NCBI GenBank assembly: GCA_934426825.1
Contig: CAKRYI010000002.1
Span: 137,850 to 201,849, forward strand
Reading direction: 5' to 3'
Length of the DNA stretch: 64,000 bases
Source: an uncultured Acetatifactor sp.
GTDB taxonomy: Bacteria > Bacillota > Clostridia > Lachnospirales > Lachnospiraceae
The translations under genes were made by a program, and so were the position numbers. The notes below the pieces were generated by a model. It made no database searches, was not told the DNA's origin, and worked only from the letters and a program-made list of their open reading frames with translations. Positions 41,577 to 51,009 of the stretch are shown piece by piece; within the stretch, counting starts at the first letter, position 1, and each line of letters starts with the position of its first letter.

Positions 41577-43796
41577 TTAATTAATTTTGCCATGGGAGAA
41601 CATTCCCACCGGACCGTCGGAATCATCCGGAGTATGGGAATCGGAATCCTCCTGTTTACCGGGTTCTGCCGGTGTCGAAACCTCCTGCGGGGCAGTGGGC
41701 TGCTCCGGTATCTTAACCTCTTCGGGCGTTTTTAAATCAACACCTGCTGCTTGCGCCTGCCCGGCAGCCTGTGCATCGGCAGTTCCCTCTTTCTTATCGT
41801 CCTCCGGTTCCGGCAATCCCTTTTCCTCTCGGAAAATCTTCATAAACTCTTTGCCGGTGATGGTTTCCTTCTCAATTAAGAATGCCGCCAGCTTATCCAT
41901 AAGCTCCCTGTTTTCGCGGAGCATTGAAAGTGCCTTTTCGTAGCTTTCCTTAATGATTGCAACGACTTCCGCATCGATTTCCGCCGCTGTCTCGTCGCTA
42001 CAGTTTAAAGACGCCCTTCCGTCCAGATACTGGCTCTCCACCGTTGCAAGACCGACCAGACCGAATTTCTTGCTCATACCGTATCTGGTAACCATGGAGC
42101 GGGCAATCTCCGTAGCCTTCTCAATATCGTTGGCTGCGCCCGTAGTTACTGTGTCAAACACTACCTCCTCGGCAGCACGTCCACCGACCAGACTCACCAG
42201 CATATCCCTCAGCTCTGCTTCCGTGTTCAGATATTTTTCTTCCTCCGGCACGTGCATTACATAGCCGAGTGCACCCATGGTTCTGGGAACAATGGTAATC
42301 TTCTGCACCGGCTCGGAATTTTTCTGCAAAGCGCTGATAAGGGCGTGACCCACTTCATGATAGGAGACAATCTTACGCTCCTCCTTGCTCATGATGCGGT
42401 CTTTCTTCTCCTTACCCACAAGCACCTGCTCCACTGCGTTGAACAGATCCTGCTGGTTCACATAATTTCTGCCTTCCTTTACCGCGTTGATAGCGGCCTC
42501 GTTAATCATATTGGCAAGGTCGGAACCGACAGCGCCGCTGGTAGCCAGTGCAATAGCGTCCAAATCCACCGTCTCGTCCATCTTTACGTCCTTGGAATGT
42601 ACTTTCAGTATTTCCACACGACCCTTTAAATCCGGCTTATCCACGATAATCCGTCGGTCGAAACGTCCGGGACGAAGCAGCGCCTTGTCCAGAATCTCCG
42701 GGCGGTTGGTAGCGCCCAGAATCAGGATTCCCTTGGAGCTGTCAAATCCGTCCATCTCGGAAAGCAGCTGGTTCAGCGTCTGTTCGCGCTCCTCGTTTCC
42801 GCCGCCGTACTTGGAATCACGGCTGCGTCCGATAGCATCAATCTCATCTATAAAAATAATACAGGGGGCGTTCTTGGTTGCCTCCTTGAACAAATCACGC
42901 ACACGGCTGGCACCCACGCCGACATACAATTCAATAAAATCGGAGCCTGTCAGGGAAAAGAACGGCACATGGGCTTCCCCTGCCACAGCCTTTGCAAGCA
43001 GTGTTTTACCGGTTCCGGGAGGTCCCACAAGCAGTGCTCCCTTCGGCAGCTTAGCGCCAATCTTGGAATATTTTCCCGGATTGTGGAGGAAATCCACCAC
43101 TTCCACCAGCGATTCCTTTGCCTCGTCCTCGCCTGCCACATCCTGAAACGTAACTCCCGTCTCCTTCTGCACATAGACCTTGGCATTGCTCTTGCCCACT
43201 CCCATGGGGCCGCCGCTTCCGCCCATCTTGCGGAACAGGAAAAACATCAGTCCGGCAAACATCAGCACCGGCACTACCGTGAGAAGAATTTCCATCCACA
43301 TGCTGCTCTTTACCACGCGGTTCTGCTGGATACTCTGCTCCTCCAAGCGTTCCGTCAGTTTGTCCATGGACTCCATGACTCTGGTGGCATACTGCTCCTG
43401 TCTTGCCGACGCATCTACTCCCCATCTGCCAAGCAGCGTGTAATACTGCTGCGTTTTGGCGTCCTTGGGTTCCTCTTTTTTCAGTGTAACCGTCATAAGC
43501 GCCTGTTCTGCATTCAGTTCAACGGATTCCACCTTCCCATCTTTCAAATCCTGCAAAAACTGGGAATACGGCACTTCCACCTGATTGCCGCCAAACAAAG
43601 ACATCACCATCCACAGGCACATCATCATGGTGATAAAGCTGATAACCGACATCACAATATGAGGCCACCGGGGAGAGCGGTTGTTTCCGCCGTTCCCGTT
43701 TCCGGAACCGTTATTGTTATAACCGTTTCCATTGCCGGGGCCGCCGTTGTTGTAGCCGTTTCCGTTGTCAAGTAGTTTGAGATTCTTGTCCTTCAT
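41577..43796 (-). CDS. ftsH: ATP-dependent zinc metalloprotease FtsH
   Basis: 739-residue membrane-bound AAA+ protease that degrades misfolded membrane proteins and short-lived regulators. Two membrane helices (residues about 48-70 and 165-190) flank an extracytoplasmic domain. Walker A VGPPGTGKTLLAKAVAGEA, Walker B CIIFIDEIDAIG and the zinc site SYHEVGHALISA follow. Two oddities: a 40-residue Gly/Asn repeat before the first helix (NGNGYNNGGPGNGNGYNNN) and an acidic, Pro-rich tail of about 70 residues. The start ATG directly abuts the stop of the upstream DUF1846 gene (TAAATG). Confidence 0.96.
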   Translation of the reverse strand: MKDKNLKLLDNGNGYNNGGPGNGNGYNNNGSGNGNGGNNRSPRWPHIVMSVISFITMMMCLWMVMSLFGGNQVEVPYSQFLQDLKDGKVESVELNAEQALMTVTLKKEEPKDAKTQQYYTLLGRWGVDASARQEQYATRVMESMDKLTERLEEQSIQQNRVVKSSMWMEILLTVVPVLMFAGLMFFLFRKMGGSGGPMGVGKSNAKVYVQKETGVTFQDVAGEDEAKESLVEVVDFLHNPGKYSKIGAKLPKGALLVGPPGTGKTLLAKAVAGEAHVPFFSLTGSDFIELYVGVGASRVRDLFKEATKNAPCIIFIDEIDAIGRSRDSKYGGGNEEREQTLNQLLSEMDGFDSSKGILILGATNRPEILDKALLRPGRFDRRIIVDKPDLKGRVEILKVHSKDVKMDETVDLDAIALATSGAVGSDLANMINEAAINAVKEGRNYVNQQDLFNAVEQVLVGKEKKDRIMSKEERKIVSYHEVGHALISALQKNSEPVQKITIVPRTMGALGYVMHVPEEEKYLNTEAELRDMLVSLVGGRAAEEVVFDTVTTGAANDIEKATEIARSMVTRYGMSKKFGLVGLATVESQYLDGRASLNCSDETAAEIDAEVVAIIKESYEKALSMLRENRELMDKLAAFLIEKETITGKEFMKIFREEKGLPEPEDDKKEGTADAQAAGQAQAAGVDLKTPEEVKIPEQPTAPQEVSTPAEPGKQEDSDSHTPDDSDGPVGMFSHGKIN

Positions 43797-45269
43797 TTAA
43801 TTGCTCTTTCCTTTTAAAATTGGTTCACTGGTCAAATCCACTCCCAACTTCTTAAAGGTCTTGCTGTCCACTTCGGAGAGCATTACGGAAGTGTGAACCT
43901 GACAGCCTCTAAGACCGGGTATTTGTTCCAGTGCCTTTCTCGCATTTTTATCCTCCACAGCCGACATGGACAGGGCAATCAGCACTTCATCCGTATGAAG
44001 GCGGGGATTCTTTCCGCCGAGATAACGGGTTTTCAATTCCTGAATCGGCTGGATTGCCTGCGGAGAAATTAAATTTACATCATGGTCAACCCCTGCCAGA
44101 TATTTTAAGGCATTCAGCAAAAGAGCTGCGGATGCCCCCAGCAAATCAGAGGTTTTGGAGGTGACAATGGTACCGTCCGGCAGTTCAATGGCAGCCGCCG
44201 GAACACCAAGTTCCTCGGCACGCTTTTTCGCCGCAACCGTAACCTTTCTGTCATCCGTTGAAATTTTTGCCTGCTTCATCAGAAGCTCTATCTTATAGAC
44301 TTCGTTCTCCTTGGCTTTGCCACGAACCAGTCCGTTCAACGCAGTATAATATCTGCGGATGATTTCCATGTGGGACGCCTCACGGCACACCTCATCATCC
44401 ACAATGCAGTTACCTGCCATGTTTACACCCATGTCGGTGGGGGATTTGTAAGGGTTCTCCCCGTAAATTCCTTCAAAAATAGCATTGAGTACCGGGAAAA
44501 TTTCAATATCGCGGTTGTAATTTACCGTGGTCTCCCCATATGCCTCTAAATGGAAAGGGTCAATCATGTTGACGTCATTCAAATCTGCCGTAGCTGCCTC
44601 GTATGCTAAATTCACCGGATGCTTCAACGGAAGATTCCAAACAGGGAAAGTCTCATATTTTGCATATCCTGCCTTAATGCCCCTCTTATTGTCATGGTAA
44701 AGCTGGGACAGGCAGACTGCCATTTTGCCGCTTCCCGGTCCGGGTGCGGTCACAACCACCAGCGGTCTGGTTGTTTCAATATATTCATTTCTGCCAAATC
44801 CGTCGTCGCTGACAATCAGCTGGATATTGGACGGATAACCCTCTATCGCATAGTGAAGGTAAACTTTTACATTTTTCTTTTCCAGCTTTTCCTTAAAAGC
44901 TGCCGCACGCATCTGTCCCGCATAATGTGTCAGCACCACGCTGCCCACATATAAACCGCGGCTTTCAAATTCCCGCATCAGACGCTGTACATCCTCGTCG
45001 TAAGTAATGCCGAGGTCGCCTCTTATTTTATTCTTTTCAATATCGGCAGAGTTTATTACAATGACGATCTCCGCTCTGTCCGAGAGCTTCATCAGCATAC
45101 GCAGCTTGCTGTCCGGCTCAAATCCGGGCAATACTCTGGAAGCGTGAAAATCATCAAATAATTTACCGCCAAACTCCAGATACAGCTTGTCCCCAAACTT
45201 GTTAATCCGTTCTTGGATATGCTCTGACTGCATTTTCAGATATTTCTCGTTGTCAAACCCCACTCTCAT
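43797..45269 (-). CDS. DUF1846 family protein
   Basis: 490-residue protein of the DUF1846 family, whose members have known folds with an N-terminal Rossmann-like half but no settled function. VVTAPGPGSGKMAVCLSQLYHD (about residues 180-202) resembles a nucleotide-binding loop. FEGIYGENPYKSPTDMGVNMAG is a family segment. The start is placed at ATG 45269 (MRVGFDNEKYL). The ATG at 45311 is unlikely because it lies in the predicted -10 box, and ATG 45281 remains possible. It is immediately followed by ftsH with no spacer, which suggests coupled translation. Confidence 0.88.
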   Translation of the reverse strand: MRVGFDNEKYLKMQSEHIQERINKFGDKLYLEFGGKLFDDFHASRVLPGFEPDSKLRMLMKLSDRAEIVIVINSADIEKNKIRGDLGITYDEDVQRLMREFESRGLYVGSVVLTHYAGQMRAAAFKEKLEKKNVKVYLHYAIEGYPSNIQLIVSDDGFGRNEYIETTRPLVVVTAPGPGSGKMAVCLSQLYHDNKRGIKAGYAKYETFPVWNLPLKHPVNLAYEAATADLNDVNMIDPFHLEAYGETTVNYNRDIEIFPVLNAIFEGIYGENPYKSPTDMGVNMAGNCIVDDEVCREASHMEIIRRYYTALNGLVRGKAKENEVYKIELLMKQAKISTDDRKVTVAAKKRAEELGVPAAAIELPDGTIVTSKTSDLLGASAALLLNALKYLAGVDHDVNLISPQAIQPIQELKTRYLGGKNPRLHTDEVLIALSMSAVEDKNARKALEQIPGLRGCQVHTSVMLSEVDSKTFKKLGVDLTSEPILKGKSN

Positions 45270-45309
45270 TTTTTCATCCATCCTTATTGTTTTCTCATGA
45301 ATATGTTTC

Positions 45310-45318
45310 ATTTTAGCA
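45310..45318 (-). promoter_or_regulatory. Extended -10 element of the DUF1846-ftsH transcript
   Basis: Minus strand TGCTAAAAT with no good -35 box. It lies 40 bp before the proposed start and overlaps the farthest upstream ATG, which argues for the shorter protein. Confidence 0.45.
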
Positions 45319-45383
45319 CAACCAAATTAATTATTCCATAAAAAAGCAGTGAACAAATATCAAAATTTTATAAACCCGCGATA

Positions 45384-45412
45384 TTGACAATCGCTAAGAC
45401 CAATGCTAAAAT
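45384..45412 (+). promoter_or_regulatory. Promoter of pyrG
   Basis: TTGACA (45384-45389), 17 bp, TAAAAT (45407-45412), preceded by an A-T-rich stretch. Transcription would begin about 100 nt before the gene. Confidence 0.8.
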
Positions 45413-45431
45413 TCTTCTATCAAACAGGCAA

Positions 45432-45468
45432 GGGCGCCATGAGGGCTTACTCGTGGTGTCCCTTTTTT
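45432..45468 (+). terminator. Leader terminator (attenuator) upstream of pyrG
   Basis: GGGCGCCATGAG pairs with CTCGTGGTGTCCC and is followed by TTTTTT. It lies 10-50 nt after the predicted start of transcription and 50 nt before the gene. Attenuation of pyrG by CTP is known in Bacillus, where slippage at the 5' GGGC makes the antiterminator; the leader here does not obviously start with G, so the mechanism may differ. Confidence 0.8.
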
Positions 45469-45519
45469 GGGTTTCAGACCTATTTTAGCGCAGGCAAAAG
45501 CGCAGAAACGGAGATTGTT

Positions 45520-47133
45520 ATGGCTGTAAAATATGTATTTGTCACGGGTGGCGTGGTATCCGGACTTGGCAAGGGCATTACTGCTGCCTCCTTGGGCCGT
45601 CTGTTGAAGGCACGCGGTTATAAAGTAACCATGCAGAAATTTGATCCTTATATTAATATCGACCCCGGCACCATGAACCCCATTCAGCACGGCGAGGTGT
45701 TCGTCACCGAGGACGGAACGGAAACGGATTTGGACTTGGGACACTATGAGCGTTTTATTGACGAAAATCTGGATAAAAATTCCAATGTTACCACCGGAAA
45801 GGTATACTGGTCTGTCCTCCAGAAAGAGCGCCGCGGTGATTACGGCGGTGGCACCGTTCAGGTAATTCCTCATATTACCAATGAAATCAAGAGCCGGTTT
45901 TACCGTAATTTCACCGATTCCGATACCAGAATCGCCATTATCGAGGTGGGCGGCACCGTTGGTGACATTGAGAGCCAGCCTTTTCTGGAATCCATCCGCC
46001 AGTTCCAGCACGAAGTCGGACATGATAATGCTATTTTAATCCATGTGACGCTGATTCCTTACCTGAGCGCCTCTCAGGAGTTGAAAACCAAGCCGACACA
46101 GGCAAGCGTCAAAGATTTGCAGGGCATGGGAATCCAGCCCGACGTTATCGTATGCCGCAGCGAACACCCCTTAGATCAGGGAATCAAAGATAAAATCGCA
46201 CTGTTCTGTAATGTGCCCAACAACCGGGTTTTGCAGAATCTGGACGTGGAATACCTCTACGAGGCGCCCCTCGCCATGGAAAAAGAGCATTTGGCACAGG
46301 TAGTCTGTGAATGTCTGCACTTAGACTGTCCGGAGCCTGACCTTACGGACTGGACAACCATGGTAAATGATTTGAAGCACCCCACCGATGAGGTGACCAT
46401 TGCTCTGGTGGGCAAATACGTGGCGCTTCACGATGCTTATATCAGTGTGGTGGAGGCATTGAAACACGGCGGAATCACCAACCACGCTACGGTACACATC
46501 AAATGGATTGACTCCGAAACCGTCACTCCCGAAAAGGTGGAGGAACTCCTCGGCGACTGCAACGGAATTCTGGTTCCCGGCGGCTTCGGTTCCCGCGGTA
46601 TTGACGGTAAAATATATGCCATCAACTATGCTCGTACACACAAAATACCATTCCTCGGTCTGTGTCTGGGAATGCAGCTTACCATTGTAGAATTTGCCAG
46701 AAATGTACTTGGCTATAACGATGCACACAGCATTGAACTTGACCCCGGCACAACACACCCTGTCATTGCCCTTATGCCCGACCAGAACGGTGTGGAGGAC
46801 ATCGGCGGCACCTTAAGACTGGGCGCATACCCCTGCGTACTGGACAAAAACTCTAAGGCATACCAGTTATACGGTACGGAAAATATTTCCGAGAGACACC
46901 GCCACCGCTACGAGGTCAACAACGATTACCGCGCTGCACTGGTAGAAAAGGGACTTTGCCTCTCCGGAACTTCTCCGGACGGAAGAATTGTAGAGATGTG
47001 CGAGATTACGGAACATCCCTTCTATGTGGCAACGCAGGGACATCCCGAATTGAAATCCCGTCCCAACAGACCTCATCCGCTGTTTAAGGGATTTATCAAA
47101 GCCGCTCTGGATAATAAGCATGAAAATCAATAA
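45520..47133 (+). CDS. pyrG: CTP synthase
   Basis: 537-residue enzyme that aminates UTP to CTP with glutamine and ATP. KYVFVTGGVVSGLGKGITAASLG is the synthetase P-loop; VGKYVALHDAYISVVEAL starts the glutaminase half; GLCLGMQL holds the nucleophile cysteine and QGHPELKSRP the His/Glu pair. The start is ATG 45520 (MAVKYVF) with ACGGAG 6 bp upstream. The 39-codon open extension covers the leader terminator and is not coding. Confidence 0.97.
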   Translation: MAVKYVFVTGGVVSGLGKGITAASLGRLLKARGYKVTMQKFDPYINIDPGTMNPIQHGEVFVTEDGTETDLDLGHYERFIDENLDKNSNVTTGKVYWSVLQKERRGDYGGGTVQVIPHITNEIKSRFYRNFTDSDTRIAIIEVGGTVGDIESQPFLESIRQFQHEVGHDNAILIHVTLIPYLSASQELKTKPTQASVKDLQGMGIQPDVIVCRSEHPLDQGIKDKIALFCNVPNNRVLQNLDVEYLYEAPLAMEKEHLAQVVCECLHLDCPEPDLTDWTTMVNDLKHPTDEVTIALVGKYVALHDAYISVVEALKHGGITNHATVHIKWIDSETVTPEKVEELLGDCNGILVPGGFGSRGIDGKIYAINYARTHKIPFLGLCLGMQLTIVEFARNVLGYNDAHSIELDPGTTHPVIALMPDQNGVEDIGGTLRLGAYPCVLDKNSKAYQLYGTENISERHRHRYEVNNDYRAALVEKGLCLSGTSPDGRIVEMCEITEHPFYVATQGHPELKSRPNRPHPLFKGFIKAALDNKHENQ

Positions 47134-47178
47134 ATAAGCACAAAAAGGGTGTGCGTTCCCTGCACGCCTTAAGCAACA

Positions 47179-47230
47179 AACCGGCTGAAACGGTCAGATT
47201 TTCCTCTGACGTTTTAAGCCGGTTTTCTTT
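47179..47230 (+). terminator. Terminator of pyrG
   Basis: AACCGGCT-AAAC-GTCAGA pairs with TCTGAC-GTTTT-AAGCCGGTT, followed by TTTTCTTT. It also marks the convergent border with trxA. Confidence 0.8.
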
Positions 47231-47300
47231 CCTTATATCATTTTATATCCCACTCTGTGGTTGTTCGGTCTCCCGTCTGTCTGCGGCGGTGCCTGCTTTT

Positions 47301-47621
47301 TTATTTCAGCGCTTCCTCCAGCTTGTCAAGCAGTTCGTCCTCTGACATGGCTCCCAAAAAACTTGCCGCCGGCTGTCCGTTTTTAAAAACGATAAAGCAG
47401 GGGATACTGACAACCCGGTATTTCTGAGCCAACTGCATATTCTCATCCACGTTGCATTTTCCCACTTTCACTTTGCCATCCATTTCCTCCGCAATGTTCT
47501 CCACCACGGGAGCCATCATTTTGCAGGGGCCGCACCAGTCCGCATAAAAATCCACCAGTACGGGAATGTCGGATTTCAATACCTCTTCCTCGAAATTCGC
47601 TGTCGTAAATTTGTATTCCAT
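47301..47621 (-). CDS. trxA: Thioredoxin
   Basis: 106-residue cytoplasmic thioredoxin, a general protein-disulfide reductase. FYADWCGPCKMMAPV holds the CGPC active site (about residue 30), and VSIPCFIVFKNG contains the cis-proline; the residue after that proline is cysteine where threonine is usual. The start is ATG 47621 (MEYKFTTANFE) with AGGAGG 8 bp upstream; the open extension to 47687 overlaps the end of trmB and is not conserved. Confidence 0.95.
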   Translation of the reverse strand: MEYKFTTANFEEEVLKSDIPVLVDFYADWCGPCKMMAPVVENIAEEMDGKVKVGKCNVDENMQLAQKYRVVSIPCFIVFKNGQPAASFLGAMSEDELLDKLEEALK

Positions 47622-47670
47622 TGCATTTGCCTCCTTTGCTGCAATCTGACCGTGTTCTCTGCAAAGAGCC

Positions 47671-48315
47671 TTACCGGTAAATAACATACTTGCAAATCGG
47701 ATTCCCCATTCCGGAAAACTTTTCTTCGTACTCCGTCATGACGTTGCCCTGCATCAGCTTTTCGTCCCGATGTAAGTCATAGGTCACTACCTCTGCCTTC
47801 CACCCCGCAGGCTCTAACTCCTCCAGTGCAAAATCAAACAATGCCCTGTTGTCCGTCTTAAACTCCAGAAAGCCGTCCTTTTTTAAGATCACATTGTATC
47901 TTGCCAGAAACTGTCTCGAAGGCAGTCTCCGCTTTGCATGACGGTCCTTGGGCCACGGGTCGGAAAAGTTCAGATAAATCCTGTCCACCTCGCCGGGTGC
48001 AAAAACTTTATCAATATCCTCCGCATCCATACGGATAAATTTCAGGTTCGGCAGTTCCTCCTGCTCCATCTTCTGAATGGCACGAAGCAGCACGCTGGAA
48101 TATTTTTCAATCCCCACATAGTTGACTTCCGAATGTTCCTTAGCCATAGTATGGATGAATTTACCCTTTCCCATACCGATTTCTATCCGAATGGGGTTGT
48201 CATTTTGAAAAATGTCTTTCCATGTCCCCGGACATTGCTCCAGAATTTCCTCTGCCACTACATATGGACTCTCCGCAATTACCTCGCGGGAGCCGGTTAT
48301 ATTCCGTAATCTCAT
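47671..48315 (-). CDS. trmB: tRNA (guanine-N7-)-methyltransferase TrmB
   Basis: 214-residue SAM enzyme that makes m7G46 in tRNA. RIEIGMGKGKFIHTMAK is the SAM loop and LNFSDPWPKDRHAKRRL the catalytic/tRNA segment. The start is ATG 48315 (MRLRNITG) with AAGGGAGG. It lies 49 bp upstream of trxA and marks the end of the conserved core; everything beyond in the window is accessory. Confidence 0.96.
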   Translation of the reverse strand: MRLRNITGSREVIAESPYVVAEEILEQCPGTWKDIFQNDNPIRIEIGMGKGKFIHTMAKEHSEVNYVGIEKYSSVLLRAIQKMEQEELPNLKFIRMDAEDIDKVFAPGEVDRIYLNFSDPWPKDRHAKRRLPSRQFLARYNVILKKDGFLEFKTDNRALFDFALEELEPAGWKAEVVTYDLHRDEKLMQGNVMTEYEEKFSGMGNPICKYVIYR

Positions 48316-48402
48316 TGCAAGCCTCCCTTGAAATGCTGTCAACTGTTCCTACAGCATTCACTAACAATGTACTTTATCGGGGAAAACTTGTCAATCTCAA
48401 AT

Positions 48403-48490
48403 CTGCCTGTCATGGCATTCCGTTTTCATCAAAGGTACAATCTCCAAAGGCAAGAACCGGATAGGAATCCCAGTCATAGGTTCCGGACTT
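48403..48490 (-). pseudogene. C-terminal remnant of a surface-type protein
   Basis: The minus-strand frame reads SGTYDWDSYPVLAFGDCTFD followed by ENGMP and a stop. The composition resembles the ends of the lipoproteins upstream, but no start or longer frame is present. Confidence 0.35.
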
Positions 48491-48588
48491 ACGTTAGCTT
48501 TGCTATGCCATAAATTCTCAATCTTTTCAATTTACAGAAACAAACTGCTTCAATTTCTGTTTTTAATTTTCCAATAATCACTCTGAAT

Positions 48589-48681
48589 CTACAATTTTTC
48601 CTGATATTCTTTGTCATGGAGTTTTACCAGTTCATAATGTCCATCCTGATATTTTAAGCCGCTCAGAATATCAGCAGGTAT
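48589..48681 (-). pseudogene. C-terminal coding remnant
   Basis: The minus-strand frame after a stop reads IPADILSGLKYQDGHYELVK and LHDKEYQEKL before TAG. It looks protein-coding but has neither start nor upstream frame. It could be the end of a lost paralogue of the neighbouring lipoprotein genes. Confidence 0.35.
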
Positions 48682-48711
48682 TCAATTAATATAACCTTCC
48701 TCTTTCAGGTT

Positions 48712-49875
48712 TTATTCATAACTGAGTGTTAATGTAATTGAGGTTATGTCATACGGCATGAACGGTGGCGAATATCCGGTTTCTGATTGGTAAACATAAA
48801 GCTCCTCCCCGGATGGAGAAATCAGAACCGGACAGGAACCTCCTGATGTGCTGCCCGCATCCGTACATAATTCCATATGCAGGTAATCCCCCTCCATGCA
48901 CCACACCCCTCTGAAAAGCAGGGTATATTCCTCATTATCCTCAAAACGGTGATAAAGCCTTGCAAGGCCGGCAAAATCCGGGTCACAGTCTCCATAATGC
49001 AGCTCCAGCGTCCAGTCTTCACACACCCATGTCGTATCCGCCAGTCCCTCATTTGTGGGCGGAAGCCACCAGTCATCTCCCGGTGGATCCGCAGTGTCAT
49101 TTCCGGCACTCATAAGCTCATCTAAGCGGTTCAGATCCATGAGCTGTACCTGCTCATCATAGCCGGCCGGCAGAATCATTGAGCCATAATCACTGACCTG
49201 CGGATACCAGTGTGTCTGTGCTCCGTTTCCTGCAATTATATTAATCTCGACATCCGGCTCCTCACGAAATTCCTCAAAAACAGCATACAAAAGTATCGGT
49301 TCTGCATTCTCACTTCGATAAAGCACTTCATCCGTCTGTGGCTGGCTGCCATCCGGTGTAGGAACCCAGATCACATGATTCACCGCCAGTGAGGTTTTTT
49401 CATCCCGCGGCACAACACAAAACAGATTGCCGTAACCGGCTCCCAAAATACGATCTTCCGGGATTTCTGCCAGAAAGGGCAGCTCGACAAGCAGATCAGG
49501 ATTATTGTTCTGTATCCAATCCGAAATCGTGGACTTATCATTTTCTTCACGATATCCCAGATATGCGACAGCACCGGCCAGCTGCTCTTCCTCCTCCATC
49601 CGGTTTCGCAGCTCCCAAACCGTCCATCCGGTCTGATCTTCGCCTGTCAGTGTTTCGTCTGTCTCTATCTCCCCGGAAATTTCCTCTTCTGTCTCTGCGT
49701 TCTTTCCATCGTCCGTGTCCTCTTCTGTATCCGTTTCTTCCATCTGCTCTTCAGTGGGTGCCGACGGCAGGACACCTGTCTCCTGTTTCCTTCCCTTTCC
49801 ACAGGCAGTCATTCCGGTCAGTATGGTCAAGAGCAAAGCCCACACCATATAACGTCGAAATCCAATTTTATGCAT
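48712..49875 (-). CDS. Predicted lipoprotein, paralogue of the one at 55072
   Basis: 387-residue exported protein. The signal peptide MHKIGFRRYMVWALLLTILT ends in the lipobox TAC, with Cys near residue 25 as the lipid attachment. An acidic Glu/Thr/Asp linker of about 60 residues follows (EEQMEETDTEEDTDDG). Residues 110-230 align by eye with the lipoprotein at 55072: both show LGY, PFL.EIP, C..P.D, S..VN and VLYRSE...PILL. The C-terminal part (ADTTWVCEDWTLELHYGDCD) looks like a small beta-rich domain. The start is ATG 49875 with GGAGAG upstream. Function unknown. Confidence 0.75.
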   Translation of the reverse strand: MHKIGFRRYMVWALLLTILTGMTACGKGRKQETGVLPSAPTEEQMEETDTEEDTDDGKNAETEEEISGEIETDETLTGEDQTGWTVWELRNRMEEEEQLAGAVAYLGYREENDKSTISDWIQNNNPDLLVELPFLAEIPEDRILGAGYGNLFCVVPRDEKTSLAVNHVIWVPTPDGSQPQTDEVLYRSENAEPILLYAVFEEFREEPDVEINIIAGNGAQTHWYPQVSDYGSMILPAGYDEQVQLMDLNRLDELMSAGNDTADPPGDDWWLPPTNEGLADTTWVCEDWTLELHYGDCDPDFAGLARLYHRFEDNEEYTLLFRGVWCMEGDYLHMELCTDAGSTSGGSCPVLISPSGEELYVYQSETGYSPPFMPYDITSITLTLSYE

Positions 49876-49936
49876 GTTATGTTTCTCTCCCTTCGTAAAC
49901 ATCCGGTACATGCTCTTCTTTTCGCGCACCGGATTG

Positions 49937-50962
49937 TCACTCTCCGTCTGCCTGCTCCAAAAGCCGACCGTTAAGCTCTTCAAAATATTCCCGGAGCTGA
50001 TTCATCGTCCGTGCATCCGGCTGAACCGTCATCTGCTTACCATCCGAATAATACAGCGTTGCATACCTTTTGGATTTGAAGGACGATCCTGCTGGAAATG
50101 TACTGAAATCCACCGACTGCAGCATCTCCCCGACCGGCTCCCAGTATTCCTTCGTAAGCGTTAATCCGACATGCTCTTCTCCGTTTTCCCCCATATAATA
50201 TGCATGGTATATCCATCGGTTCTCCTCATGCGCATCACGATTAAACTGATAGGAAAAGCGATTCCTCTTCGTTCCCCACAATCCCTGCTGTCCAAAGAAA
50301 ATCCCGTCAATGACCGGTGCCTCATAATACACAATTTCCGCACCCGTAGGGTGAACAATTTCCTCCATAATCTGCAGCACGGTCCCGAAACGACGGTCAT
50401 TGGGAATCCTGTACTGTTTACGGTATTCCTCTCCGTCATCCCCCATAAAGGTCAGATAAAAGGTCCGGATATTCGGTCCGTCTGTCGCCCCGGTTTCCGG
50501 CATCCGGTCTGCCAGACTGTTCTGCCTTGGTTTTACCTCCACAAGCAATGATTCAATGGTTCTTACCGCATCCTCAAGCTGCTTCCATTGCTCCGGTGAG
50601 ACCGGTTGATTTTCCACGGTCCGGTAATCCTCAAAATATTCCTCTTCCGGGTTTTCCGGATCATCTTCTCCCCATGAAAAGTATCTGGCGCTCACAACTC
50701 TGTCCTTTCGGATATCCATGGAAAGATCCGCTCCGTACAGCATTCCATTTACGTTATGATAGTCTACCTCTACCAGCCAGTCCTGTTCATATTCCTGCTC
50801 CGGATCATTCTCCTGCTGCAAATCCATTTCCTCTGTGCCCATCATTTCCCTCTCTCCATTTTCAGAAAGTCTGCTGATTTCTCCCCGGGCCGAACAGCCT
50901 CCTGTCAACACACACACAAGTCCCAAAACCCATAGCATGCTTCCATAACGCTTCATCCTCAT
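49937..50962 (-). CDS. Predicted lipoprotein of unknown function
   Basis: 341 residues. The signal peptide MRMKRYGSMLWVLGLVCVLT ends in lipobox LTGGC (Cys 23). After an acidic linker (EEMDLQQENDPEQEYEQD) comes a beta-rich domain with VDYHNVNGMLYGADLSMDIR and a repeat-like second half. No catalytic motif is visible. AAGGAGG lies 6 bp before ATG 50962. It is part of the six-gene lipoprotein array, 61 bp from the next gene downstream. Confidence 0.7.
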   Translation of the reverse strand: MRMKRYGSMLWVLGLVCVLTGGCSARGEISRLSENGEREMMGTEEMDLQQENDPEQEYEQDWLVEVDYHNVNGMLYGADLSMDIRKDRVVSARYFSWGEDDPENPEEEYFEDYRTVENQPVSPEQWKQLEDAVRTIESLLVEVKPRQNSLADRMPETGATDGPNIRTFYLTFMGDDGEEYRKQYRIPNDRRFGTVLQIMEEIVHPTGAEIVYYEAPVIDGIFFGQQGLWGTKRNRFSYQFNRDAHEENRWIYHAYYMGENGEEHVGLTLTKEYWEPVGEMLQSVDFSTFPAGSSFKSKRYATLYYSDGKQMTVQPDARTMNQLREYFEELNGRLLEQADGE

Positions 50963-51009
50963 GAGCTTCCTCCTTTTCCATTACGATGCCCCGGATTTCC
51001 TGGTCAGAA

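Larger units (their letters stand above)
48316..48711. other. 396-bp spacer with two small coding remnants
   Basis: It contains two minus-strand frame fragments (48400-48490 and 48589-48681) and otherwise AT-rich sequence without promoters or terminators that I can support. Confidence 0.5.

Noticed and set aside
45403..45519. N-terminal extension of pyrG by 39 codons
   Set aside because: It would translate through the promoter -10 region and leader terminator; CTP synthases begin at MAVKYVFVTGG, which has a proper ribosome site.
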